Assembly: GCF_000003605.2 (NCBI RefSeq)
Contig: NW_003134862.1
Coordinates: 4,998-41,623, forward strand
Origin: Saccoglossus kowalevskii
Taxonomy: Eukaryota; Hemichordata; Enteropneusta; Harrimaniidae
DNA length: 36,626 nt
Direction: 5' to 3'
In this document: one piece after another, positions 1 through 11,095 of the stretch
Position numbering within the stretch: position 1 is the first letter of the stretch
Layout: each line of letters starts with the position of its first letter
Made by a program: the position numbers and the translations under genes
Notes under the pieces: model-generated
What the model saw: only the letters and a program-made list of their open reading frames with translations
Database searches by the model: none
What the model was told of the DNA's origin: nothing

Positions 1-1159
1 TATTTTATTATTTATTCATTCAGTTTTGTATGGTGGAGTTTTGTGAGGTTTATTATTTTTTTGCGACGTTCTTTGTTTACTTGTTTACGGTTTGAGAGAT
101 TTCAGTTCATTTGATTTACGTTTTTACGGTAGCTCTGAACGGGACTCGAACCCACTGTCTTTTCAAGCTAATTTTGTTTTATTTTGCAACACGCCAAGAC
201 GTTGGTCGTTAAGTGGTGTTCATTTTTCTAACTACTCCAGTGTTCCGATGAGTTGAACGGAAAAGCCAAAACGATTGCTGGTTTCTGATTGCTTCGGTTC
301 TGGTGAGTGTGTATATAGTGTGATTCGAACCCATGTCGTTTGTATTGGGCGTTTTTTTTATTTCCCATGTTGGCTACGCCGTAATATGCAACCACTTCCC
401 CGTTTTATTGTGATTTTGAGTGTTTAATGATGTCTTCCTCACCCGTCACGCCATGACCCAGTTTCAACCACACGGCCATTTTGCAACACAGTGAGTGACC
501 CTCGGCGTCACCCGACTGACTATATGAGCGTTCTGTTCAACTGTTAAGCTAGGATTTATTACCGTTATTATATTATATTGTCACGTGATTTGTTTTTACC
601 TTATGTGTAATGTCTTAAATATCTTTATTGTAATTTGTATATACCAATTCGTATATACCGAGGAAACGACCCCGATTGAAGGTCATGTATTTTATGACGT
701 CACCAATTCGTGTGTAGGTACTGCTTCTAGATCTGTGCCCAGACCAAACTTTCCTTTTTTTCTTTTTAAACTATTGCCTTGAATATTATGAAGCATGGCA
801 TATATAAATCACGTGATACAATGTCAGTAGAAGAATACAAATGTTAATAGCGACACATATTCCACATGATTTCGATCAGAAAACCCAACATTATAATAAC
901 ATATAAAACAAACATATTCGTATTGTATTAAATGTTAGCATGAAAATGTTTTACATTTTTGTTTCAGAAAATATGTTTTCCATGTGACACAACGATAAGT
1001 CTCCCGTCCTCAGCTCGAGAGAAAACATACCAGTGAAGTAAAATAGGCGTGTTGAATGTCTTTTCTGGATCTACCAACTAAACAGTTTGCCCCATATGTT
1101 ACGTGAAACAAAAAATGTGTACACAAATGTATGAACTTTTACTAATTGGTTTATACTTT
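1..1159. other. 3' flank of the glycosyltransferase gene; no gene seen
   Basis: This is AT-rich sequence with no supported coding region. Two short matches to the RNA polymerase III B box, both read on the minus strand, lie at 142-152 (GGTTCGAGTCC) and 321-331 (GGTTCGAATCA). They could be remnants of a tRNA-derived SINE, but no matching A box or tRNA fold was recognised. The 65-codon open frame at 585-782 looks like chance. Confidence 0.3.
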
Positions 1160-4124
1160 TCAGTCTAATAGTAACTCACGAAATCGTGACTGAGAAGATA
1201 GAATTGTTCCCGACTGTTGAAGACGTTCTTTCAACTCCTGTGCTCTGTCGTACGCAATATCATATCTTTCTTGGTCCGTAAGAACATTGATTATCTTCTT
1301 CTGCCATTCTTCAACATCCCCTTTCTCTCCATTGTTGTTTACTCCGATCTTGACAACAACCTCCTCGGCAATGTTCGGGAATTCCATTTCTACCAGTTGG
1401 GCAATGCCCGAATTTATAGTAACCAAAGTGGGAACACCAGCTGCGATGGCCTCTAGTCCAATCAACCCAAAAGGTTCACTACGTGAGGGCATGATGAAAA
1501 GGTGACTTTGTTGGAGACGTTCCTGCATTCGGTTTTGTGTGCCATAGGGGTATCGCTTTACATCTAGATATTTTGAAGTCGCGTTCTGAATAACTCCTTG
1601 CCAACATCTTGTGTTTCCGTTTGAAATACCGAGGACAGTCCACGAAATCCTCTTTTTATTTGTCTTATCGTATATATCAGCTACTTCACTCAAAGCAGCA
1701 GCGACAAGGTTATACCCATTTAGATGTCCAGTACGACCAACGGTCAGTACTTTCAGAGTTTGTTCTTGCGGTGGCCTCATGGTTTGTAATCTGAGAAATC
1801 CATCATCCGGAAACAGTAAAAACTGCTCATGCTGTATATTTGAGAGCTGGAAATCATGATTGAAATGATGGAAAATTCTGGGACCGATTGAAAACACTGC
1901 ATCGGAAGCGACGGCCTGACATTTTATTTCGTCTTGTTTATTTTCCAAAAGTTTACTATTCCAATTTTCTGCATCTATCAATGTGTCCTCCGGGATCACA
2001 TGTAAAAATGAGAACAGTTTCGAATTACGGAAACATTTCTTTTTCAACTGGGCAGCTTCACTTCCTGTGTATGGAATATGCGCAATAATGACGCTTATAT
2101 TCAGTTTACACAGAGACGGGAAGTGAGTGCGATGATACATATTAAACCATGACATATTTGGTTGTTTACCCTTTTTGTCAGCAACAATCAATGTTATACC
2201 ATTCTTCTCGGCATCTTTCTTGTCATCGTCACTAGCGCTTAGTGCAGTCGCATATACTTCAACTCCAGTTTGTTTAGCCATGAAAGCAATCTGCCGGTTA
2301 ACACTGGACAAGCCTCCATCTGTGCAGTCCCAATAATCGTTCAGTATTAAAACCGCCCTAGGAGGAAACATGTTTTGTTTTATCGTTATTACTATTGTAG
2401 AATTAGGCTTACAAATTACGTTTTCACGTTTCGCCCGGCCCATTCTATACAACAGACATTATATCTTACCTTGTGTTTTCGGTGGTGTGTCCGTTTGCAA
2501 CTTCTTGAAAATCTTGAAAAAAAAAATGTACAATCAATTTTATTATTACCTCTGCCAAGAATTCATGTTTTGTCAGCATTCATTTTGAAGAAAAACATTA
2601 TATCTTCTATCAAATGGTGAAACAAAATGTTGCATATTTGTAATTTGGTTTATACAGTTGTCTTTTCTAATCTAATATTAAAGGACTTTAGTTTCTATCG
2701 GCTAATGCTGTGAGACTTTTTTTGCCAAAGAAGCCACAATTTGAATATGGCATCCACAATATTTTTTTTTACAATCTATTCCTCCAATAAAAAACATGCG
2801 TACCTTGATTCGGTAAATGTGAGGACTTGTTAACAAAGTCATTAGAGAGATTTCGTATCATTCTTTGCAAATCGAGGATCTGTTTGTTTTGAAGAGCGAT
2901 CTGATGGTTTAGCTGCTTGAAGCTTTCCATAAGGTCTGTTAAGGTAGGTGGTTGCACTTCTTTTTTACATTCCTCTCCAATCCCACAATCAGGAAGCGTG
3001 AAAACATACGAACAACAATTTGCATTTCTGCATACATACTGCTGACTCATCCTACCACACTGTCCTGTCGTACGTTGAATATTATAAGCTGTTGATAAAT
3101 CAAACTTTAAAGGTATAAGCCTGCTCAAAATAGAAATAACCAGAATTTTTCAAATTGTTATTATGTAACATCGGTCATTGTGTAACGCTTGTGTGAAAAA
3201 GATTTCATAATAAATACCTATCGTTTCTCAAAATTTAACATGGGGTGAACAGTTAAGCCAGAGGATTTAGTAAAAAAAAGATTCACACACACGTTGATTA
3301 CTAGAACAATTATATTTTACACATAAAATATTGTGATGCAATCACGAATTGAGTAGTATGATTCTATACGCCATTCATACAAATACACGATAATGTAAAG
3401 CGTCTCAATCGTCCATTTGACGTATACAGCGCGCGTTGAATTCGAACGTGACGCATGTTGCGTTTCATCATGTTTAGAACGTTCACTTCGTACTGACTTA
3501 CCTGATTGATCGTAGGTATATTGAAATAATACAAATAGCACAATAAATCCACATGCTAGCTTGATAATATATTCGTTACCTGCATAGAATTAGAAAGATA
3601 CAATAAATCAAAACACGCGTCTCTTATAAACCAGATCAGGAGTTTATTCAAACACGTTGTCAATGTTATATATCATTGCATTTATCAACTTTTTAACATT
3701 GTAATTCCATATTACCAAGTTAAATTCACCCATTTCTTCATACAAAACGCAGGGTAAAGGGGGTCTAATTAGCGTGTTCCAGAAGTATATTAAATTCACA
3801 AGCACAGTGCTCCTGTATAGTAATTATTTAGGCAAATGTATTGATCTGACCAGACACAAAAATAAGGCACTTTCTCAATAAGGGATTGTTGCTAGTCGAG
3901 GAAGGTTTATTGATTTTTTTTTATAAATAACAATTATCATTATCCTGGAAGCTTAATAAATTGTATGTCAACATTTTGAAATGTTTTCACAAGGATTTAT
4001 GACTTGTTCATCCTATGTCACCGAACAACATACCAACAAATGCTTTACCTTGCACTGGCCTTACTCGATTATGAACATGTAGGTTATTATTCTCAACATC
4101 AATACGTGCATGCATAGCTTCCAT
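1160..4124 (-). CDS. Membrane-anchored group-1 (GT-B) glycosyltransferase, multi-exon model
   Basis: The catalytic part is one long exon (1160 to about 2444, frame open to 2452). Numbered from the ATG at 2452 it is a 430-residue GT-B glycosyltransferase. It has a Gly-Gly-Leu-Ser loop near residue 46 after a beta strand ending LILNDYW, a HVIPEDT segment near 151, and the C-terminal domain signature EPFGLIGLEAIAAGVP (E326 x7 E334), which binds the nucleotide-sugar. Upstream on the same strand three exons fit in phase: 4049-4124 (start MEAMHARID, phase 1 out), 3502-3579 (hydrophobic anchor IIKLACGFIVLFVLF, phase 1 to 1) and 2804-3088 (Cys-rich, then a heptad-like stalk, phase 1 out). Together they would make a type II membrane protein with a lumenal or extracellular GT domain. 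The join to the catalytic exon is uncertain: either an acceptor near residue 20 or a 34-nt exon with a 25-nt intron. Donor and acceptor sugars cannot be told. The GT call is strong; the four-part gene model is inference. Confidence 0.72.
2804..3088 (-). CDS. Cys-rich and coiled-coil stalk exon of the glycosyltransferase gene
   Basis: This is a 285-nt exon bounded by a good acceptor (ATCAACAG) and donor (CAAG/GTACGC), phase 1 on both sides. Its first half carries seven cysteines, including a CC pair, in about 32 residues. Its second half has hydrophobic residues at heptad-like spacing (LMESFKQLNHQIALQNKQI), as expected of a stalk or oligomerising coiled coil. No named domain was recognised. 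An exon with a membrane segment lies upstream (3502-3579) and the glycosyltransferase exon downstream, all on the minus strand. Membership of the same gene is inferred from strand, spacing and phase. Confidence 0.55.
3502..3579 (-). CDS. Signal-anchor exon of the glycosyltransferase gene
   Basis: This is a 78-nt exon with acceptor CTATGCAG and donor CAG/GTAAGT, phase 1 on both sides, so it splices in frame to 4049-4124 and 2804-3088. It encodes about 17 consecutive mostly hydrophobic residues (IIKLACGFIVLFVLFQY) preceded by Lys. With the short Arg/His-containing N-terminus from exon 4049-4124 before it, this fits an uncleaved type II signal anchor. Confidence 0.55.
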
Positions 4125-4140
4125 GGTACATAAGTTATTT

Positions 4141-7100
4141 CTGAAATAACACAGTACATAAATTAGCAAATCAACTAGAAAATGTTAACTACATTGACAA
4201 GAATCACTGGAGAATAACAAAAATGCGACGGCGTACTGTCTGAGTGCATACTATAAGGTATGCTCGTAATAACCATTTTATTATACATGTTTCTTTCCAA
4301 GGATACATCACGGAAACGCCGAAATCCAAAAAGATTAGAACAAAATCAGCGAACTTGTTTGTGTGGAGTCCGGTCAAACCCTGATGGCAGCCATGTTTGT
4401 TTCTATTATTAAAGGACGCTTACGCGCGTAATCGTTCTGTATTTGGAATTCGGATTTCCTTACATGGCAGAATGAAAATACCCCGTAAAATACCGCAAAA
4501 ATTACGCAATGCTGTGACTAATGGCGTTACGCTGACTGATGTATAATACTAGTAATTATAACTATATATTGAAATCACATAAGTATAAAATCCATTAGTG
4601 AGTGCCCATATAGTGGATCATTTAAAGTAACTTTTGGGACCACATCACTAAAACCTTCCGACGCTTATGTTTCCAACGCCGTGCCGTTAAAGACAAATGT
4701 CGAACATACACGTTAGTGAACTTGATTTCATGTATTATTGGCGATTTATAGGTTTTGGATTAGAATAATAACTAATTATTCACCGATCGATGTTGGTAGT
4801 TTTGTCGGATTTATTATTCTCGAGGGAATTAGTTACAGTGTCTGTCACCGTCCCAAGTTTTAAGTGATTATCAAAATGCGATGTGTTAAATTATACTATG
4901 ATCGCATTCAATTATAGGTCAGTACAACCTTTAAAAGTTGACACAATATTGCCCATTTGTCATTACATTTCTATATACATTTATAAATACACAACATGGA
5001 CACGTGTCACTTTCTCTCAATTAAGAATAAGAGAATACGTCAAAAAGACGGACAAAATACTAATTAAAGGTAATTTTTAAATTACTTGATGACTACTTTA
5101 CCTAGGGTTCATATATCAACATGTGCGACCATGAAAAACGTGCCTACTAACTTTATACTGTATACACATAGCAACGCATAGCAATCGAGAAGTTGTGCTG
5201 TTGGACTGGTTGAAAGGTTTTCTTCAGTTTTTTTCTCGTCGTTTTCATGAATTACAATATTGTTCAGCTAGTAACCCATCGCTTCAAATACGCGCTGTTT
5301 TAGCGACATGTCGGGTCGTTCACAAAATATTATTTTTACCAAATATTTACCAACGTTGCAGTATCATTAAGGGTTAAACTATCTGATCAAGCTAACAAAT
5401 GTTGAACATTAGTAGCGCCCTCTGGAGGCAAACTTATAAAAAAAGGTGTTTGTTTTCAATATGGGGAGTCTATATCGGTCGAAAGTTAAACCACGTGCAT
5501 AGAATTAACACAATACTTCCGAATGACAAAGCCCGTTTTCAAGGTTCACTTTTTATATTGAGAAAATAATGATGAAAATAAATAAATTAATTAATATATA
5601 CTAGTCAGTAGTCTGGCACTGTGTTTAAATAATGCAACATTAATTTCTAGGTCACAATACAGGTGACAGTAACATACGCCATCTGTAAGTAGTGTTCATT
5701 AAATTGAAATCTACTTCATTTTCCGCGTTAACTCCAGATATACATGTAATTTTCAAAGCAAAGTGATGTCACCTCTTCACCAGCACATACGCCGTCGGGG
5801 CAGTATTCTTTTTGTGTACAGTGTGTTATATAGTACAAAGCGCCATGTGTTTACTTGAAATGAGAACAAATAAAAGCGAGCTACCAAGTTAAATGGGTCG
5901 CATGGGACCAACTGGCTGATACGTATGTAAGTTCAATAATATTAAGTAAGAAACGGGATGTGAAATGAAATGGATATCGAAAATAGATCCACGGGATACC
6001 TTGCAATCGTGTCTGAGCCTCAGTCTTCTCAGAGCCAATAAACCCACCGTCACAACAGTGACGCAAATTTTGAGTGAGGGTGTAAACTATAACTACACAA
6101 CCGCAGACACTGCTGTAACATTGCCTAATTCTTTGATATGAACATGAAATACCCGGCAGCCCGGGCAAGTAGTAGCGGCTACCTGATATATGTTAGGTCC
6201 CAAGATGACAGGTGTTACTCACTTGGTTAGTCTTCTTAGCCCCGTATACTTCGCCTATATCTACACGGAGTACGATAGCTTAACGGAGCCGATCCAACCA
6301 CGCTAACAACTATGTGATCATTGATCTTCAAATACCCTACGAAATGCTATAAACGTTGCATATATCGTTATCACAGAATGTAAGCACAGAAACAGTAACA
6401 TAAGTGGGAAAATCCATTTCCCGCAATCCTTTGCGAGGTTAATTAAAGGACAACACGATGTTATTCTGCAGTATGCATGGCCTTGTGGTGCCTTTCGTTA
6501 AGGTATCAATGTTGACCTGGTCAGAACTACTGGACCATGGTTTCAAACACTTAAGTGCCTGGATGTCGGTCATTGTATGTGTGAAAGCCGCTGATACTGA
6601 ATGAAATACAGCATTTGTGAAGCGTTTCCTTCACAATGAACAGCACAATAGTCTGATTCACTTCTAGAACGTTCATGAAGTTATAAGGGATTTCCCATTT
6701 GAGTTAGACTGGCACAGTCTGGGCGATTTATTTCTTTTTAAATTTAAAATTAATTAAACAAAATAGCGAAATGAAGGTGTTAACGCAAAATCCCCTGTAA
6801 CCGCGAAATCACCCAGACTAAACTAGTGTGTTTTCATACTAGTTTTTATGTTAATGAGCAGGATGACAGGCAAACACGTTATCCAATAAGAGTAGTTTGG
6901 CCTTTAAACTATATCTAGTTAACCTTTGTACCTGAAGACTTCACTTTTCTTCAAATTTCTTGATCGTCAATCATAACAAACGAATTACTATTTTTAACGT
7001 TCCGTACATATTATTCTAATGAAGAGAAGTAGCCTGCGTGTAGCTTTATCTAGCCTGGGTTACAGTGAAGCGCGATCTGCACAGAAGACCCACAATGTTT

Positions 7101-8535
7101 ACCTCATTATGCAACACGCACGCCCCACTCCTTTTCTGTATCCGTTCAGTGATGTCATGCATAAATAATAGCAACAGATTCGCTGCATATAAGACTAGTC
7201 TGCGGTGGTTTCGCGTTCACCCTACCTTTCGCAAATATTTTTCCATTTTTTTTAACTGTCTACATTTGAGTCTGAGGGAACTGGAATTTTTATTCAATTA
7301 TTATTTACACAGACCGGGTAACAACTTTTATTTTCTGTTATTCTTTCATTTATGGAAAAAATATGTTTATCTTTTTTTCCAACTCACCCTCAATAATCCC
7401 CCCACCCCCCACCCCCAAAAAAACCTTATGCTTTGTTTTGTCAGTAACATTTTGCTAAACAACCTAAGCATCTAAGGGCGCCACCAAGCCACCGAATCGC
7501 ACGCGGGAATCCCTGTTAGAGGATCGAAGTTAGACTAATATTATCATGATTGTTCGATGTAAAGTCATTTCTATGAAAACAAACCAGTTGGTTGGGGAAC
7601 GACACAAATGATATTTTGTTAGTCGTGGCCGTGGCCACAATGTTGAATTAGTAGTAAGTAAGTATTATTAATTGTAGTTCTGTTAATCACATATACGTAA
7701 CATAATTAGGGGGTCACAATGCCTAATAGTGTATATGAATATTTTAATCAGAGAACAGACAGGTTTAAAATGTTGCAAATAGACTAGTGCTGAGTTTTAC
7801 CATCATGACGATGTTTTTTTTTGGGGGGGGCTTTGCATAAATTATTATTCATATTTTATAATCCTTAAGCAAGGTCAAGGGTAATGTACTGTAACAGCAA
7901 AGATTTTCAATATTGCCATGTAAAAAGGATTTAAACGGCTAGGGCTTATTTTTCTATGAACATAATTAAATTATTCTATTTTTCTTATAAATAAATTTCT
8001 CAATAACTGCAGTTCAAGAAACGTATAAGATAAACAGTATTTATAGCACTTGTCTCACGGAAATATATTGTTGGGTTGTAATGTAATAAAATGCGTTCAG
8101 ATAATAACTGTAAATGCAATATTATCCTACCCAATCTGCCACAAAGGATTAGGCATGACATGATTTTTATGTGCATTAATGATGATATTTTAGTATTACC
8201 ATATTTGCTGTATGATAAGCGCGTCTAATAAACGTAGCATGGTGCATTTGCTTATATAAAGCAGGGATCTGCGCAGCTCTTTGGGTGTGCTGATCGCTCA
8301 TTAATATTCATGAGCTAATTAGTATTCATAAGATTTACAAACCCTGGAAATACCCATATTGTTTTGGGTGTTGAGTACTGCTTTTGTACAGAAGATAAGA
8401 GCTACAGAAGAAATATGTCATATCATTGTGTTATTTATTTTTCATTACATAGCAAAAACTATGAGCTTTTTAAAATACAGTTCTGTTGCAGAAGAAACAA
8501 TATGTCAACTTACTGCTTATTTATTTAACTATAGT
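4141..8535. other. Intergenic region without recognisable genes
   Basis: Nothing in either strand matched a protein family I know. The open frames here (for example 5881-6168 minus and 7065-7475 plus) are short, AT-biased and low in complexity, and look like chance. Visible structure is limited to a C-rich/A-rich tract at about 7398-7424 and a foldback repeat at 6716-6819. I looked here for further SYVN1 exons on the minus strand and saw none. Confidence 0.5.
6716..6819. repeat. Small foldback (MITE-like) element
   Basis: Inverted ends AGTCTGGGCGATTT (6716-6729) and AAATCACCCAGACT (6806-6819) match at 13 of 14 positions when one is reverse-complemented. They enclose an AT-rich centre of about 76 bp. 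No coding capacity. Target-site duplications are not clear. Confidence 0.45.
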
Positions 8536-9173
8536 GGAAACGTTGGCATTAGAAATACAGTGAGTGAGTTGACTAGTTGTGCTCAGATTCAATGGAAACG
8601 TTGGCATTAGAAATACAGTGAGTGAGTTGACTGGTTGTGCTCAGATTCAATGGATACGTTGGCATTAGAAATACAGTGAGTGAGTTGACTAGTTGTGCTC
8701 AGATTCAATGGAAACGTTGGCATTAGAAATACAGTGAGTGAGTTGACTAGTTGTGCTCAGATTCAATGGAAACGTTGGCATTAGAAATACAGTGAGTGAG
8801 TTGACTAGTTGTGCTCAGATTCAATGGAAACGTTGGCATTAGAAATACAGTGAGTGAGTTGACTAGTTGTGCTCAGATTCAATGGAAACGTTGGCATTAG
8901 AAATACAGTGAGTGAGTTGACTAGTTGTGCTCAGATTCAATGGAAACGTTGGCATTAGAAATACAGTGAGTGAGTTGACTGGTTGTGCTCAGATTCAATG
9001 GAAACGTTGGCATTAGAAATACAGTGAGTGAGTTGACTAGTTGTGCTCAGATTCAATGGAAACGTTGGCATTAGAAATACAGTGAGTGAGTTGACTAGTT
9101 GTGCTCAGATTCAATGGAAACGTTGGCATTAGAAATACAGTGAGTGAGTTGACTGGTTGTGCTCAGATTCAAT
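8536..9173 (+). repeat. 58-bp minisatellite, 11 copies
   Basis: There are eleven head-to-tail copies of a 58-bp unit beginning GGAAACGTTGGCATTAG and ending GCTCAGATTCAAT. The array is exactly 638 bp (11 x 58). Copies are nearly identical: the main variation is CTAGTTG versus CTGGTTG, plus one GATACG for GAAACG in the third copy. Such homogeneity implies recent expansion or conversion. The 83-codon open frame at 8359-8610 that reads into it is not a gene. Confidence 0.95.
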
Positions 9174-9330
9174 AAATAACAGAAGAAATAAATTTGTGTT
9201 CACTTTTTTTTTAGTATGTCCAGTTCAGTTGCAACATGCACAATTCTCAGATCTGAAAAAAATCCTGAATAAATGTAATTGTCTATGTTGGATGTGAAGC
9301 TTAAATAAAACAAGTCATTGTCAATGACAC

Positions 9331-10690
9331 GTCCCCGTTCCGTTCATATTTGAGTGACATGTACATTCAAAGCAGATCATGACCGAAATGCACCTGCATA
9401 TGTACAACACATTGTGCTAAATCTGAACAAAATCCATCCATGCATGACTGAGATCCGGTTCTGGAATTGTGAAAATACGTGATTTTGATGCATTTTCGGC
9501 CTTAAAATGGCCATCATTTCGCTATTGTTAAGCAGATCATGAAATCAAATGGCACATATCTATTTGTGACATGATGTACCATTGTGTGTGAAGTTTGAAC
9601 TTGATCAATCCAGACATGTCTTGGATACGGATCCAGAACTGAATTCTTTAACAAAATGGCCGCCAGTCGGCCATTTCGAACTTGATCCGAAAAAAAAAAA
9701 AAGACGTGCATCAAGGTCCTATTATGTTTAATGTATGTACCAAATTTGAACAAAATCCATCCATGCATAACTGAGATACGGGTCCGGAATGGTGAAAATG
9801 TGCGATTTCAATGCATTTTCGGCCTTAAAGCGGCCCCCATTTGGCTATCGTTAATGAGATCATGAAACAAATGCACATACATCCTTGTGACATGATGTAC
9901 CTTGTGTGTGTGAAGTTTGAACTTGATCAATCCAGACATGTCTCGGATACGGATCCAGAACTGAATTCTTTAAAACAAAATGGCCGCCAGTCGGCTATTT
10001 CGAACTTGATCCGCAAAAAAAAATGACGTGCATCAAGGTCCTATTATGTTTAATGTATGTACCAAATTTGAATGAAATCCGTCCATGCATAACTGAGATC
10101 CGGGTCCGGAATGGTGAAAATGTGCGATTTCAATGCATTTTCGGCCTTAAAGCGGCCGCCATTTGGCTATCGTTAATGAGATCATGAAACAAATGCACAT
10201 ACATATTTGTGACATGATGTACCTTGTGTGTGTGAAGTTTGAACTCGATCAATCCAAGCATGTCTCAAATACGGATCCAGAACTGAATTCTTTAAAACAA
10301 AATGGCCGCCAGTCGGCCATTTCGAACCCGATCCAAAAAAAAAAAAGACGTGCATCAAGGTCCTATTATGTTTAATGTATGTACCAAATTTGAACAAAAT
10401 CCGTCCATGCATAACTGAGATCCGGGTCCGGAATGGTGAAAATGTGCGATTTTGATGCATTTTCGGCCTTAAAATGGCCGCTATTCGGCTATCGTTAATC
10501 GGATCATGAAAAAAATGCATGTGCATATGTCCCATATAATGTGTGATGTATGAGTGAAGTTTGAACTTAATCGGTCCATGCATGTTCGAGATACAGGTGA
10601 TCACGGACGCACGGACGGACGGACGGACGGACGCACACAGGGCAAAACATAAGTCCCCGTTTTCGGACTGCGTCCGAACGGGGACTAATA
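9331..10690. mobile_element. Pearl/Helentron-like non-autonomous element with 322-bp internal repeats
   Basis: The core is more than three tandem units of 322 bp, marked by ACCAAATTTGAA at 9739, 10061 and 10383, with a diverged partial unit before them. After the units comes an (ACGG)n microsatellite (about 10601-10635). The 3' end is a near-perfect hairpin at 10652-10686: a 9-bp then 6-bp stem, a 2-nt bulge and a TGC loop. GTCCCCGTTC at the left end (9331-9340) is repeated inverted as GAACGGGGAC in the hairpin (10676-10685). Internal repeats, an ACGG microsatellite and a 3' hairpin match my recollection of Pearl elements of bivalves, now regarded as non-autonomous Helitron relatives. Open frames inside (for example 9841-10026 and 10163-10375) are repeat translations, not genes. 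The left boundary is approximate. Confidence 0.6.
10652..10686. repeat. 3'-terminal hairpin of the Pearl-like element
   Basis: A 35-nt inverted repeat: AGTCCCCGT and TCGGAC on one arm, GTCCGA and ACGGGGACT on the other, with TGC as the loop and two unpaired T. Subterminal 3' hairpins of this kind end Helitron-type elements. An intrinsic bacterial-type terminator is not a sensible reading here. Confidence 0.7.
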
Positions 10691-11095
10691 AAGGGTAAAT
10701 AAATGTTCAATAATTGCAATATGCAGTTTTCCCATATCTCCTCTGACCATAACCTAGTTGTATATTTAGTTTATTATCAAGAAAGTATTTGGTACATACT
10801 TTATTCTATCAACAAGATCATATTTTTGAGATCACTATGCACCCCTATGCACTAACAAACGTTTTTTTTTTCTTTTAGCAGTCTGAGATTTATACATAAC
10901 ATCGCATCTCCAACAGAAGCGTAGATAGGCCTAACATTGCTTTTAATTTTTTATTGTATAGTACTGGATAATTAAAACACTTCTGTTATTTACACAAGCA
11001 GATGCACTACTAATATATACACAATAGAAACTAAAACATCATGCATGTATCTGTAGTACATGCATGATAGTACACTTGTGTGTTGAGTTACAAAC
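10691..11095. other. SYVN1 intron 2, proximal part
   Basis: AT-rich intronic sequence downstream (minus sense) of SYVN1 exon 2. No further exon, tRNA or repeat was recognised. Confidence 0.4.

Noticed and set aside
585-782. 65-codon frame near the left end with a hydrophobic start
   Set aside because: Short, no family match, and its C-terminal half is low in complexity; consistent with chance in AT-rich DNA.
5881-6168. 95-codon minus-strand frame considered as a missing SYVN1 exon
   Set aside because: The translation has no resemblance to the SYVN1 helices or RING, and no splice sites flank it in phase.
7065-7475. 136-codon open frame on the plus strand
   Set aside because: Its composition is Phe/Leu-rich, it runs into low-complexity C and A tracts, it has no family features, and it is flanked by nothing gene-like.
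9514-10604. Similar open frames repeated in the Pearl-like element
   Set aside because: The same peptide-like string recurs only because the 322-bp DNA unit recurs. The frames are broken differently in each unit and run into homopolymers.
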